Assembly: GCA_004554665.1 (NCBI GenBank)
Contig: SFKY01000070.1
Coordinates: forward strand, 1 to 12,970
Reading direction: 5' to 3'
From: Bacteroidales bacterium
GTDB taxonomy: Bacteria; Bacteroidota; Bacteroidia; Bacteroidales; Bacteroidaceae
DNA length: 12,970 nucleotides
Positions within the stretch are counted from its first letter, which is position 1. Each line of letters begins with the position of its first letter. The notes under the pieces were generated by a model, which did not search any database, was not told the DNA's origin, and saw only the letters and a program-made list of their open reading frames with translations. Below are positions 12,922 to 12,970 of the stretch, piece after piece. The position numbers and the translations under genes were made by a program.

Positions 12922-12970
12922 CTGTTGGCGAAATTAATTTAGTGCATACTTAATTCTGCCAATGGGCTTG

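Overview
The window looks like chromosomal DNA from a Bacteroidales bacterium, probably Prevotella-like. The reasons are secreted TlpA-type thioredoxins fused to a DUF4369-like domain, TAnnTTTG-type -7 boxes, start sites without obvious Shine-Dalgarno sequences, and roughly even GC content. This placement is inferred from gene content and style; no marker gene was compared. There is no phage, transposase, CRISPR array, rRNA or tRNA.

Left part (1-3477, minus strand). A four-gene run reads leftwards: a secreted TlpA/DUF4369 thioredoxin, a small secreted protein resembling DUF5041, a second TlpA/DUF4369 thioredoxin, and a shortened second copy of the DUF5041-like gene. It is a tandem duplication of a two-gene unit. 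Nearly the same ~62-bp signal-peptide-coding DNA sits at the head of all four genes. Just upstream lies a 25-codon scrap that looks like the end of another thioredoxin-fold gene, then a strong UUCG-loop hairpin and a cluster of ~22-bp palindromic repeats.

Middle (3478-8209). Two tandem sodium:neurotransmitter-symporter-type (NSS) transporters and a membrane-anchored ComEA-like helix-hairpin-helix protein form a leftward operon. It diverges from a VanZ-like membrane protein. The VanZ gene collides tail to tail with a CYTH-domain gene, and the two overlap by 89 bp. Upstream of the CYTH gene is a 46-codon gene for a single-span membrane protein, whose stop codon overlaps the CYTH start (TAATG).

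Right part (8264-12970). A long-chain acyl-CoA synthetase gene overlaps prfB (release factor 2) by ATGA, and this leftward transcript probably continues into the small membrane protein and CYTH genes. prfB has no programmed-frameshift site. A divergent gene for an M20 deacetylase of the ArgE type follows, separated by a 308-bp region with two -7 boxes and a second copy of the palindromic repeat found at 3.4 kb. The right end holds a leftward intrinsic terminator and a short leftward reading frame typical of small Bacteroidales peptides, but with no usable start codon.

The housekeeping genes look ordinary. The most unusual parts are the duplicated thioredoxin/DUF5041-like cluster with its decaying margins, the dispersed palindromic repeat, and two small genes that a length cut-off would miss.
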